Assembly: GCA_024690665.1 (NCBI GenBank)
Contig: JAILOU010000011.1
Location: forward strand, 42,562 to 106,561
Source of the DNA: Eubacterium sp.
Lineage (GTDB): Bacteria; Bacillota; Clostridia; Lachnospirales; Lachnospiraceae
Direction of reading: 5' to 3'
Length of the DNA stretch: 64,000 nucleotides
Shown here piece after piece: positions 46,375 to 54,571 of the stretch; positions within the stretch are counted from its first letter, which is position 1, and each line of letters starts with the position of its first letter. Position numbers and translations under genes: made by a program. A model generated the notes under the pieces. The model had not been told where the DNA came from. It ran no database searches and saw only the letters and a program-made list of their open reading frames with translations.

Positions 46375-46720
46375 AAAGGATACATTTTCGAATGCACATC
46401 GAGAGCCGCCGGTTCTTGACGAGCATCATTAGCGAGCCTCGGACGAACCGTGGCTGCCTCTGATAACCTGAATATGCGAGGTTCTGCGAAGCAGACAAGG
46501 GAATAAAAAAGTAGAAGACTGCAAGCTTGCTTGTGTAATCTTCTACTTTTTTAGAACCGGAGGATGTGTCGAAGACACATCCCTCGCATATGTACTATCT
46601 CTTTATCCCACCTAGCAGAACACGGTCGGCGGCGAGCGCATCAAAGATGCGCAGGAAAGAACCGAATAGCGGCGGGTCGGTGCAGGCGAAAATTGTATGC
46701 CTTTGAAGGAGCACCCCCGT
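46375..46720 (-). repeat. Branched foldback element, unit B'
   Basis: Close copy of unit A', in the sense of the surface-protein gene whose stop is 15 nt away. ATATGCGAG (46472-46480) pairs with CTCGCATAT (46583-46591). Hairpin GGATGTGTC-gaa-GACACATCC is a perfect 9-bp stem where A' has a G-T pair. The stem AAAAAAGTAGAAGA / TCTTCTACTTTTTT and the core GCAAGCTTGC are kept. Confidence 0.75.
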
Positions 46721-46734
46721 CTCTACCGAATATC

Positions 46735-49700
46735 CTACTTAACTTTTACTTTCACCTTAATCGTCTTCGATTTAGCTGTATAAGTTCCGCTATAAGCCTT
46801 ACTTGTCAGCTTCACCTTAACGGTATAGGTACCCTTCTTAAGAGACTTCTTTACAGCGATCTTTCCCTTAGAAGATACCGTAATCTTCTTGTTTCCTTTT
46901 ACTTTCTTGTATTTCACAGCTCCCTTTATCGCTGATGCATTCAGAGCTACTTTCTTACCGGCTTTTACAGAAACCTTCTTACTCTTAACGGTAATTGTAT
47001 TTGCAGCCTTTTTCACCTTCACGGTAATCGTAGTAGTAGCTGCATTATAAGAAGACGTTGCCGCAGCCTTAATCGTAATCTTTGCAGTTCCGGCTTTCTT
47101 GGCAGTAATCACACCCTTTGAAGAAACCGTGGCTACCTTCTTATTGGAACTTGAATACGTTAAGGTACCCTTAGCACTTGCCTTCAAACTGAGTTTCTTA
47201 CCTGATTTTAATGTCACCTTATTATTCGAAATCTTAGAATTGCCAATAGTGATTGTCTGATCATCCAGCGAGGTCTCCGTATCCTCACTGTCCTTTTCCA
47301 CAATAACTGTTACACGTTTCGTCTCTGTTGAAATCTCACTGTTCGTCAGCTCATATGCATATCCGCTATCATCTGATAACTCACTTAGCGTTACACCGTC
47401 CGGAGCCGTTATACTTTGAATTGTATATCCATCAGCAGCTGTAATATTGAACTTATATGTTGTAAATGCCTTTCCGGAAATGGTAACAGCTGAGCTTACC
47501 GGATTTCCATCTGTGTCTTCCACATAAAACTCAAGCGGTGTTCCATCATAGAACTGCGTTGTCAGTGCAATACCATCATCTTCTTCATCCGACTCTGCTA
47601 CTGTTGACTGTACAAATGTGATGTTATCGCTAATCGTTGCACCATCTGCGATATCAAGAGTTCCATAATAGTAGATGGTAACAGCTTCATCTGATGCGAT
47701 AGTTGCATTTTCCCCTACTGTTACATCGTTCAGGTAACATGCATTTGCCTCACCATTTGTACCGTCTGCCAGATCAATTGTCCAGGTAGATGCACCTTCA
47801 AGTGAAACGTTAACCGGATTGTTAATCTGTTCATTCGCCACATTATAAAATGCACCAATCATTTCATATTCACCGGTTTCTGTTGTAGATGTACGATAGT
47901 CGCCTTCTGTATTACATGTGATAGTGGTTCCATTTGCAACTCGATCTCCATTTTCATCTACATGATAACCATAAGAAGAAGAAATGGTACCTGTCAGGCT
48001 TGAACCATCCTCAATCGTCAGATTGAGAGCTTCAGAATTATTGTAAATGTTATTCCATACATTACCGGTATATGCTTTTTCGCCTGTCAGTGTTACGTTT
48101 GTATCTCCAGCGATTGCAGTTGCTCCGGAAGTCGCTTCATCTCCGGTATCGTTAATGGTGTAGGACGTTGAACCTGGATTACCTGCATCGTCTGATTCCA
48201 CGAGTTCTACCAGTGTACCACCATAGCAGTTGCTACCTGTATAATTAATGGTTGCATTATCTAATACAACATCCGTATATCCTGCATTTGCTGCACCTGA
48301 TTTAACCTGTACCACAGTATCTCCTGCATTAACGGTTGAATCGGTAATGTTGATTTCTCCGCCGTTATTTTGCTGCGTCATAACCGCAATTCTTCCAGCC
48401 GTCAGCAATGAATTTGTGTAAAATGCTGACGATGTAGATGACGCCATAATCTGTACATAGTCATCACTGTAGAATTCTACATTGTCAAACTTGTCGTAAA
48501 CGCCGGCATCTGCATATGCCACATATCCTGAGCCACCCTGTGTAAATCCATAAGTTACGCCATTTACCGTCTTTGTTGCCGTATAGTCCGTTCCATCTTC
48601 TGCCACTTCCACGCTTCCGATTCCGGCAACAACATTGCTTACATCCAACGCGTAAGTTCCGGTGCTGGCATATGAGGATCCGGAATCTGTGGAAAGTGCA
48701 CCCCATCCGGAAGATGCAATAATTGAATCTGTGTATATACCCTGTCCTGCGCCAAGAATGTTAGTTGCTCTTACAACGCCTTCAATTCCAAGTGCAAATG
48801 GTGTTCTCTTCATCATCGGTACAACCAGCGCATCATACTCGTCAGTTGTATCATCTGTCTCTTCTGTGTAAATGACAGATCCGTCAATCTTTAAGATTCC
48901 ATTTTCCTTTGCAGCTGCCGCTGTTCGAATAACGCCTTCTGTGATAATGGAGGAATCTGTGATATCTACTTCTGAATTTCCTGCCGCAAGAACAGTTGAG
49001 GCTTCGCCCTGGAAGTCATTTGCACCATCACCATTTGCGGTAAGTGTCGCCTCATTAATCGTTACCTTGGTATCGGTTGAATCGGAACTATCTGTATCAT
49101 CTGCGTAAATGCCATTCATAAATGCTGTATCAAGATCCATGATTCCATTTACCGTAATCGATCCATCCGTTTCCGTTGTAAGCTGAGAAGCCTTAACCAA
49201 CAGAGGAATCGACTCAGTATCATCTACTTCATTGTCTGTTACTTTCAATGCGGAGCGAAATGTATACTCTGCCGTCTGTCCGGCCATATTTCCAAATTTC
49301 GCCGTCTCTGTATAGGTCTCGGAACCGGCTGTTTCATAAAATGTAAAGCTGGCCGGATTAATCTGTTCACCGGATTCTACATAGTCAAGAATGTCCACTG
49401 CACTGTTCGCATCTGTTCCATACTGAATCATGGTTAATACGCCGCCGTTGCTAGCCTCAATGGTCTCTAAATATGTTTCTCCATCTGATGAATATACATC
49501 CACTGATACGATATTCGATGACGCAGATGGTGAATTAATCCAGTCGTTATCTGTCGCTGTGGTTTCTACATAATTGTCCCCATACTGTGCATTCATTAGC
49601 ACGACTGTTCCTGCAGCTGTTGACACCGTTCCAAACGCGTGCTCTACAGCATCTGCTGTCTCTTCTTCCGTTGAAGTTGTACTCACGGTCGTACTTGTTG

Positions 49701-49797
49701 TTGTAGCTGTATTGTCTGCTGCATAAATTAAACTTGTCGACCCCATCGACGCAATCAAAGCAGCCGCCAATATCAGGCTAACTTTTTTAAACTTCAT
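46735..49797 (-). CDS. Large secreted surface protein with Big_2-type C-terminal domains
   Basis: A 1020-residue protein with a signal peptide (about 1-27, KKVSLILAAALIASMGSTSLIYA read in two parts, cleavage near YAADN). The body (about 60-780) is Asp/Thr/Ser-rich with repeated short beta-strand motifs (ITDSTVNAGDTVV, TTSTEEE linkers), consistent with a right-handed beta-helix adhesin. Residues about 840-1020 are strongly basic and hold two bacterial Ig-like (Big_2) repeats (SSSNKKVATVSSKGVITAKKAG). There is no LPxTG; the basic C-terminus may bind wall polymers. Acidic body and basic tail make the chain highly bipolar. GGAGG precedes the ATG. Substrate or host ligand unknown. Confidence 0.85.
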   Translation of the reverse strand: MKFKKVSLILAAALIASMGSTSLIYAADNTATTTSTTVSTTSTEEETADAVEHAFGTVSTAAGTVVLMNAQYGDNYVETTATDNDWINSPSASSNIVSVDVYSSDGETYLETIEASNGGVLTMIQYGTDANSAVDILDYVESGEQINPASFTFYETAGSETYTETAKFGNMAGQTAEYTFRSALKVTDNEVDDTESIPLLVKASQLTTETDGSITVNGIMDLDTAFMNGIYADDTDSSDSTDTKVTINEATLTANGDGANDFQGEASTVLAAGNSEVDITDSSIITEGVIRTAAAAKENGILKIDGSVIYTEETDDTTDEYDALVVPMMKRTPFALGIEGVVRATNILGAGQGIYTDSIIASSGWGALSTDSGSSYASTGTYALDVSNVVAGIGSVEVAEDGTDYTATKTVNGVTYGFTQGGSGYVAYADAGVYDKFDNVEFYSDDYVQIMASSTSSAFYTNSLLTAGRIAVMTQQNNGGEINITDSTVNAGDTVVQVKSGAANAGYTDVVLDNATINYTGSNCYGGTLVELVESDDAGNPGSTSYTINDTGDEATSGATAIAGDTNVTLTGEKAYTGNVWNNIYNNSEALNLTIEDGSSLTGTISSSYGYHVDENGDRVANGTTITCNTEGDYRTSTTETGEYEMIGAFYNVANEQINNPVNVSLEGASTWTIDLADGTNGEANACYLNDVTVGENATIASDEAVTIYYYGTLDIADGATISDNITFVQSTVAESDEEDDGIALTTQFYDGTPLEFYVEDTDGNPVSSAVTISGKAFTTYKFNITAADGYTIQSITAPDGVTLSELSDDSGYAYELTNSEISTETKRVTVIVEKDSEDTETSLDDQTITIGNSKISNNKVTLKSGKKLSLKASAKGTLTYSSSNKKVATVSSKGVITAKKAGTAKITIKAAATSSYNAATTTITVKVKKAANTITVKSKKVSVKAGKKVALNASAIKGAVKYKKVKGNKKITVSSKGKIAVKKSLKKGTYTVKVKLTSKAYSGTYTAKSKTIKVKVKVK

Positions 49798-49942
49798 TTA
49801 ATATACCTCCTCATCTTTTTCACGGGCTACTTATGTAAGTAGCTTTCACTCAAAGTATAGTCGGTATACTTTCCTTTCTAAATGTCATTTTTCGCGAAAA
49901 ACATGCTGTTTTCTTCGAAGTTTCGTCGTTGTTTTTGGAGTG

Positions 49943-50166
49943 ATGTGGTAGCTTTCTCAGAGGTATACAATTTCTCCCCGCACCGACCCGCCGCTGTTCA
50001 AAATTTTCCTGCGTATCTTGTGTTTTACCCGCCACCGCCCGTGTTCTGCTACGCAGACGGGCCATTTCTTTTCTTCATCCGAGGCAGCCTCGGTTCGGTT
50101 TGGCGGGTACTGGATACTCGTAAAATTTTGGCGGCTCTTGACGTGCTTGTCGAAATGTATCCTCTT
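49943..50166 (+). repeat. Branched foldback element, unit C (internally deleted)
   Basis: Has the same left block (AGGTATAC, GCACCGACCCGCCGCT, GTGTTCTGCT) and right block (CGCAGACGGGCCATTTCTT, CGAGGCAGCCTCGG, GGCGGCTCTTGA) as unit A, but the roughly 120 bp between the two TCTGCT copies are missing. The joint reads TCTGCTACGCAGAC. The outer arms can still pair. It lies upstream of the surface-protein gene. Bases 50167-50275 show only family-like GC-rich tail (CTTCGAAAGCGG, GCTCCGCA). Confidence 0.75.
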
Positions 50167-50275
50167 CGAAAGCGGGGTACCTGCTCCGCAGTGTTGTCGC
50201 TTTGGCGAAGATGCTACCGGCACGGTGCTGGTTAGAGCAAGGGGTTGTCTAGATGAGCCAATTCTTTTGTTTCTC

Positions 50276-50584
50276 TGTCATTTTGTAACTTGACATGCTT
50301 TTTCAGCTCATTAGAGTTACAATCGTGACTTCCCAGCCCGCTCTTACATCTGTGATTTGTAACCAATCATCCAGTTTCGCTCCCTATAGTTACAATCCTG
50401 GCTTCCCAGCCCGCTCTTACGTCTGTGATTTGTAACTAATCATCCAATTCCTCTCCCTATAGTTACAATCCTGGCTTCCCAGCCCACTCTTACGTCTGTG
50501 ATTTGTAACTAATCATCCAATTTCGCTCCCTATAGTTACAATCCTGGCTTCCCGGCCCGCTCTTACGACCATAAATTGTAACAC
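50276..50584. repeat. 73-bp tandem repeat array with palindromic arms
   Basis: GTTACAAT starts at 50316, 50389, 50462 and 50535, an exact 73-bp period, with a preceding half unit (TTTTGTAAC at about 50281). Each unit has GTTACAA on the left and TTGTAAC about 35-40 bp later, so every unit can fold into a hairpin. The units are about 90 percent alike by eye; the last one has a changed right half but keeps the pairing arms. No reading frame of interest. It lies between units C and D of the foldback family. Confidence 0.85.
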
Positions 50585-50599
50585 GAGCCACCCCCGTCC

Positions 50600-50896
50600 C
50601 CGGCTGGCGTGATCTGCTGCCGTAGCACCCAGCCGCGATCGATTACCATTTATTGTGCTGCCCTGCTTGGCAAAGCAGGGTAAAAAAGAGAGGTAAGAAT
50701 GCGAGGGAAATTTATTTCCCGAAGCAAGCTTGACTCTCTTTTGGTATGACGTGTCTGTAAGACACGGAATATGCACAATAAAACCTCTCCCAACACCCAA
50801 AACCAACGCGGCATTGCGAGGTAGCCACTTTTTCGAATCCGGCTTCACAAGAGCCCGAAAGAGTGTCAGGAATTTCGAGACATAGGGAGGCAGCCA
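50600..50896 (-). repeat. Branched foldback element, unit D (diverged)
   Basis: No long sequence identity to units A-C, but the same order of structures. Closing stem TTTATTGTGC (50649-50658) / GCACAATAAA (50773-50782), 10 bp. Hairpin GTGTCT-gta-AGACAC (50751-50765). A/T-clamped stem AAAAGAGAG / CTCTCTTTT (50684-50692, 50734-50742) containing GCAAGCTTG and a GGGAAA/TTTCCC hairpin. Hairpin CCCTGCTT-ggca-AAGCAGGG (50661-50680). Outer GGCTGG / CCAGCC arms lie near 50603-50634. It starts directly after the dCMP deaminase stop, in sense with that gene, which has no other terminator. Confidence 0.6.
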
Positions 50897-51382
50897 TTAA
50901 AGCTCCAACTCCACCGTTCTGCCCACCGGCGTATATCGGTAATACCTAACCCCAGCCGCATCGAGCATCTTCTTCGACGCAATCGTGCTCGGCTCCATGA
51001 TATACTTATCATTCTCGTATACAATCGTCTTAATGCCACTTTGAATAATGGCCTTCGCGCACTCATTACAAGGAAACATCGAAACATAAATCGTAGCTCC
51101 CTCCAAACTGCCGCCGCGATAATTCAAGATCGCGTTCAGCTCGCTGTGCGTCACGTAAAAATATTTATTCTCTAAAGGATCCCCTTCGCGAGCCCACGGA
51201 AATTCATCGTCCGAACAGCCCTTTGGAAATCCATTGTATCCCATTGAAAGAATCTTGTGATCTTCACTAACAATACAAGAACCAACCTGCGTATTTGGAT
51301 CCTTCGATCGCATACCAGACAGTTTGGCAACCCCCATAAAATATTCATCCCAGGATATATAATCCTGTCTCTTATCACTCAT
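50897..51382 (-). CDS. dCMP deaminase / cytidine-deoxycytidylate deaminase family
   Basis: Predicted to convert dCMP to dUMP for thymidylate synthesis. 161 residues from the ATG at 51382 (AGGAG 9 nt upstream; the longer frame overlaps the upstream phosphatase gene). The zinc-site motifs are complete: HSELNAIL (His and catalytic Glu) and PCNECAKAI (two Cys). The family-typical opening ISWDEYFMGVAKLSGMRSKD is present. Last gene of a probable operon SCP-2 protein / Sua5 / YwlE-like phosphatase / deaminase. ComEB-type late-competence deaminases are the same family. Confidence 0.9.
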   Translation of the reverse strand: MSDKRQDYISWDEYFMGVAKLSGMRSKDPNTQVGSCIVSEDHKILSMGYNGFPKGCSDDEFPWAREGDPLENKYFYVTHSELNAILNYRGGSLEGATIYVSMFPCNECAKAIIQSGIKTIVYENDKYIMEPSTIASKKMLDAAGVRYYRYTPVGRTVELEL

Positions 51383-51395
51383 CGCAAACTTCTCC

Positions 51396-51848
51396 TTAAC
51401 CATAGAGATCATTTAACTTATCCGCCAGTTTTTGCAGACTCTTAGTCAATGTCTCGAAGCACAAACCATATGACTGGAGTGAACCACCATACGGATCCAT
51501 AATTTCAAGCTCGTCTCCAACGTATTCCGTCAGAACATGAACAAATGGAAAATCAAAATTCTCCATAATCTGCTGTTTTTCCTCTGCCTGCATGGTAAAC
51601 ACCAGGGTATCCTCCACAAGATCTTCTTGTGTGAGCTGCTGTGACTGATAGTCTTCCACTTGTATATCATTGCTGATCATAACCGCTTCCGCTTTTTGAT
51701 TCAACGGTTCCGGAAGCAAGACAACCAGACCTCTTGCCATAATCTCGACCGGGACTGCAAGTTTCATTTTCGAAAATATAGCCGCCGCCATCGGCGCTCT
51801 ACAGGTCCCGCTTTGACAGACAAATATGATTCTTTTTACTACTTTCAA
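51396..51848 (-). CDS. Low-molecular-weight phosphatase, YwlE-like (protein-arginine phosphatase candidate)
   Basis: A 150-residue phosphatase with the P-loop CQSGTCRAP (C-x5-R, Cys11) and the late acidic motif DPYGG (Asp general acid). Threonine at the fifth loop position is the residue that gives B. subtilis YwlE its preference for phospho-arginine over phospho-tyrosine. YwlE lies next to the Sua5/YwlC gene in B. subtilis, as here (17 nt). No McsB arginine kinase is in the window, so the arginine-phosphatase call rests on this residue and the synteny. The loop differs from the usual CTGNTCRSP (QSG for TGN, A for S). Confidence 0.82.
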   Translation of the reverse strand: MKVVKRIIFVCQSGTCRAPMAAAIFSKMKLAVPVEIMARGLVVLLPEPLNQKAEAVMISNDIQVEDYQSQQLTQEDLVEDTLVFTMQAEEKQQIMENFDFPFVHVLTEYVGDELEIMDPYGGSLQSYGLCFETLTKSLQKLADKLNDLYG

Positions 51849-51865
51849 ATTCTCTCTCCTTGCTC

Positions 51866-52903
51866 TTACACATCCACGATCTCTCCCCCAGCAGCTTTTT
51901 TAAGCCGGTTCATAATCGCCCTACCGAGACCCCTTTCCTCTACTGCTTCACTGTAGATTAGGTCCGCTTTCTTCTCATCGCAGATGCGAAGTGCAGAAAA
52001 CAGATTAGCCGCAATCTCTTGCATGTCATTTCCCAGCACAAGGTGTTGCACGTGTGTAAAATTTTTCTCATGGTCTTTCAAACATAACACCATGACTCTT
52101 TTACTCTCCCCGTATTTTTGTACCTGCGAAGTAATATACTCCGCTGTACGCTCGTTATCGCCACGCACAATGGTAAGCGCACCGCCCGGCGCATAGTGTC
52201 TGTACTTCATGCCCGGCGCTTTTGGTTTGATAGACGAATCAGAAGCGATAATTCCGGGATCGATGAAAACTTCTCCGATTAATGGAGCGAAATCTTCTGC
52301 GGTTAAAAATCCCGGACGAAGAATTGTTGGAACCTGTGATGTAAAGTCCACAATCGTTGACTCTAAGCCAATCCCAACTGCACCGCCATCTAAAATCATG
52401 GGAATCTTCCCATTCAAATCTTCATAGACATGAGCCGCTTTTGTCGGCGACGGTCTTCCGGATGTATTCGCACTTGGTGCAGCGATAAATCCGCCGCTTT
52501 GCTTAATCAGTTCGAGCGCCACAGGGTGTGACGGCATTCGAACTGCCACCGTGTCCATACCTCCGGTTGTTCCATCCGGCACACAGTCTTTCTTGTCAAA
52601 TATCATCGTAAGTGGTCCCGGCCAAAAATGCTCGGCCAGCGTGTATGCCTTATCCGGTATATTCTTCGCAATCTTCTTTAGATCTTCTATCTTGCAGATA
52701 TGCACAATCAAAGGATTGTCTGACGGTCTTCCCTTCGCCGCATAAATCTTAGACGCGGCGTCGGGCTGCAGGGCATCTCCTCCGAGCCCATAGACAGTCT
52801 CCGTTGGAAATGCAACAAGTTCTCCTTGACGAATCAATTCTGAAGCCTGTTTTATTTCCTCCGACTCTGACGTTTGTGCTATCTTAATTAACTTTGTTAT
52901 CAT
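51866..52903 (-). CDS. L-threonylcarbamoyladenylate synthase (Sua5/YwlC)
   Basis: Makes threonylcarbamoyl-AMP from threonine, bicarbonate and ATP, for the t6A modification of ANN-decoding tRNAs. At 345 residues it is the long Sua5 form: an N-terminal YrdC domain (about 10-205, with GRPSDNPLIVH and PSANTSGRPSPT) plus the C-terminal Sua5 domain (about 225-345, linker PGMKYRHYAPG). Follows the SCP-2-like gene by 16 nt and precedes the phosphatase gene by 17 nt. Confidence 0.94.
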   Translation of the reverse strand: MITKLIKIAQTSESEEIKQASELIRQGELVAFPTETVYGLGGDALQPDAASKIYAAKGRPSDNPLIVHICKIEDLKKIAKNIPDKAYTLAEHFWPGPLTMIFDKKDCVPDGTTGGMDTVAVRMPSHPVALELIKQSGGFIAAPSANTSGRPSPTKAAHVYEDLNGKIPMILDGGAVGIGLESTIVDFTSQVPTILRPGFLTAEDFAPLIGEVFIDPGIIASDSSIKPKAPGMKYRHYAPGGALTIVRGDNERTAEYITSQVQKYGESKRVMVLCLKDHEKNFTHVQHLVLGNDMQEIAANLFSALRICDEKKADLIYSEAVEERGLGRAIMNRLKKAAGGEIVDV

Positions 52904-52919
52904 CTATGCCATCTCATTG

Positions 52920-53444
52920 TTACTTAGAAGCTTTCTTGGCAGTTGTCGTTTTCTTAGTCTCTTCTACCGCCGGCTCAGCTTCCTTTTTTGTTGTTGTTTT
53001 TTTAGTCGTTTCTTTCTTCGCTGCTTCTTCCTTCTTGGTTGTAGTCTTCTTCGTTGTCGTTGTCTTTTTCTTGGTTGTGGTCTTCTTCGCTGTTGTCTTT
53101 TTCTTCGTTGTCTTCTTAGCCGGAGCCACAATCAGATCTCGCAGAACAACCAGGTCTTCAGGATTACCCTGAACATGAATACGACCTTCCCCATTTGCCA
53201 CTACAGGATCACTATTTCCTTCGAAAATGCCTACAATTTCATCTGCCGTTGCCACAACCTTAATATCATGATCATAATATTCATAAGGCTGAACATCGAT
53301 TTTGCCGTTGATAAGTTCAACATAAAACGCACCGTGCCCCTCACCGATGATATCGATTTCATACGCGATATGTTCTTTTACTTTCTTTGCGTCAAGCTTT
53401 GCTGATACGGTACTTACCTTTTCTACAATTTCCTCAAATGTCAT
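52920..53444 (-). CDS. SCP-2 sterol-transfer-like protein with Lys/Thr-rich tail
   Basis: 174 residues. The first 105 form an SCP2-like domain (IINGKIDV-type strands; VVATADEIVGIFEGNSDPVVANGEGRIHVQG read in pieces), a small lipid-binding fold. The last 65 residues are a low-complexity tail of KKTT/KKKT repeats interrupted by short Glu/Ala patches, resembling histone H1-like nucleoid proteins. The combination suggests binding to nucleic acid or another polyanion in addition to a hydrophobic ligand, but no function is known to me. First gene of the Sua5 operon, behind a near-consensus promoter; GGAGG before ATG. Confidence 0.82.
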   Translation of the reverse strand: MTFEEIVEKVSTVSAKLDAKKVKEHIAYEIDIIGEGHGAFYVELINGKIDVQPYEYYDHDIKVVATADEIVGIFEGNSDPVVANGEGRIHVQGNPEDLVVLRDLIVAPAKKTTKKKTTAKKTTTKKKTTTTKKTTTKKEEAAKKETTKKTTTKKEAEPAVEETKKTTTAKKASK

Positions 53445-53495
53445 GCGATTTTCCTCCTCATTTCAAATCTCATAGCGCAATTAGTTCAGACCCTA

Positions 53496-53524
53496 ATTAT
53501 AGCCAATTTTTCCCGTTTTTACAA
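53496..53524 (-). promoter_or_regulatory. Promoter of the SCP-2/Sua5/phosphatase/deaminase operon
   Basis: Minus strand: TTGTAA (53519-53524), 17-bp spacer, consensus TATAAT (53496-53501), about 52 nt before the ATG at 53444. Confidence 0.75.
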
Positions 53525-53538
53525 CCTTTATGCATGAC

Positions 53539-53566
53539 AAAAGGCTCCCCGGGCAGGGAGCCTTTT
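53539..53566. terminator. Terminator of the liv operon (possibly bidirectional)
   Basis: AAAAGGCTCCC and GGGAGCCTTTT form a perfect 11-bp stem with a 6-nt loop, 27 nt after the livM stop. T residues are present on both strands, but the minus-strand use fits the genes. Confidence 0.85.
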
Positions 53567-53593
53567 AAAAAAAGAGGGTACTATTACGTCAAA

Positions 53594-54556
53594 CTATTCC
53601 TTTGCTGTCTCTCGCTTGGGTATACTTCGCCTTGGCGATAGAATCTGGAAACCGGTCTTTGCATATAATGTTCCCATAATTCCTTGTGGTGCAATCATGA
53701 TAACAACGATTGCGATAATACCTAACACGATGTTAGACATACCAGGATAATTGTACATAATCTGTGTAATGATTACATAGAGGACTGATCCAACGATTGG
53801 TCCTTCCATGGTTCCAAGACCACCGATGATAACGGCAAATGTCATAGCGATTGTCCAGTTGATTGAGAATCCTGTTGATGGATTGATATATGCGGTCTGC
53901 ATATACTGAGCTCCACCAATGAGTCCCATCATGAAACAAGCGATTACATAACATTTTAATTTAGTCTTGTAGATTTCAACACCCATTGTCTCAGCTGCTG
54001 AAGAGCTGTCACGGATTGCCATAAGCGCAAGTCCCGTCTTCGTACGAAGAAGGAAGAATACTACTAATGTTGCAAGCACGCCCATGATGAGTGCTGTGAT
54101 GTAGAGCTGCTGTCCGCTCATTCCGAATACAGAGTTGATACTCCAATCCTTAGCATAGTCAACGAATTTCCAGTTAGAGAAGAATACGTTTAATGCTTCT
54201 GCTACAATCCAGGTACCGATTGCAAAGTATACACCGGACATCTTAAAGATTGCCGGGGATACTGCAAGTCCGAACAGTGCACAGATTACAGCTCCAATGA
54301 TGATGGAAAGATAGATATTCATTCCATATCTTACGGAAAGAATCGTCAGTGTATAACCACCGATTCCGATGAAGGCCTGCATACCAAGGGAAAGCATTCC
54401 GGCATAACCACCAAGAAGATTCCACATCTGGCTCATTGCCAGGTACAGGCACATAAGTGTCAAGATGTTAAGTAAGTTCGGGCTTCCTGCTGCAGGAACG
54501 ACCGCGAATAAAACTACTAAAATTACAATTAATAAAATAATTCTACTTTTTTTCAT
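53594..54556 (-). CDS. livM: Branched-chain amino acid ABC transporter permease LivM
   Basis: A 320-residue membrane permease with about nine helices, of the BPD_transp_2 LivM type (conserved GGYTLTILSVRYG and GGLGTMEGPIVGSVLYVIIT loop). Forms the channel with LivH, encoded 15 nt upstream. Its C-terminus (SPRRSIPKRETAKE) is basic and cytoplasmic. Last gene before the terminator. Confidence 0.93.
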   Translation of the reverse strand: MKKSRIILLIVILVVLFAVVPAAGSPNLLNILTLMCLYLAMSQMWNLLGGYAGMLSLGMQAFIGIGGYTLTILSVRYGMNIYLSIIIGAVICALFGLAVSPAIFKMSGVYFAIGTWIVAEALNVFFSNWKFVDYAKDWSINSVFGMSGQQLYITALIMGVLATLVVFFLLRTKTGLALMAIRDSSSAAETMGVEIYKTKLKCYVIACFMMGLIGGAQYMQTAYINPSTGFSINWTIAMTFAVIIGGLGTMEGPIVGSVLYVIITQIMYNYPGMSNIVLGIIAIVVIMIAPQGIMGTLYAKTGFQILSPRRSIPKRETAKE

Positions 54557-54571
54557 GATTCGATGGCCCCC

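Noticed and set aside
45805..46498. Reading frames in units B and B' resembling those near 32 kb
   Set aside because: Same reason: repeat-derived, in several frames, no start signals.
50276..50584. CRISPR array
   Set aside because: The 73-bp units are contiguous and near-identical throughout with no unique spacers, and no cas genes are present.
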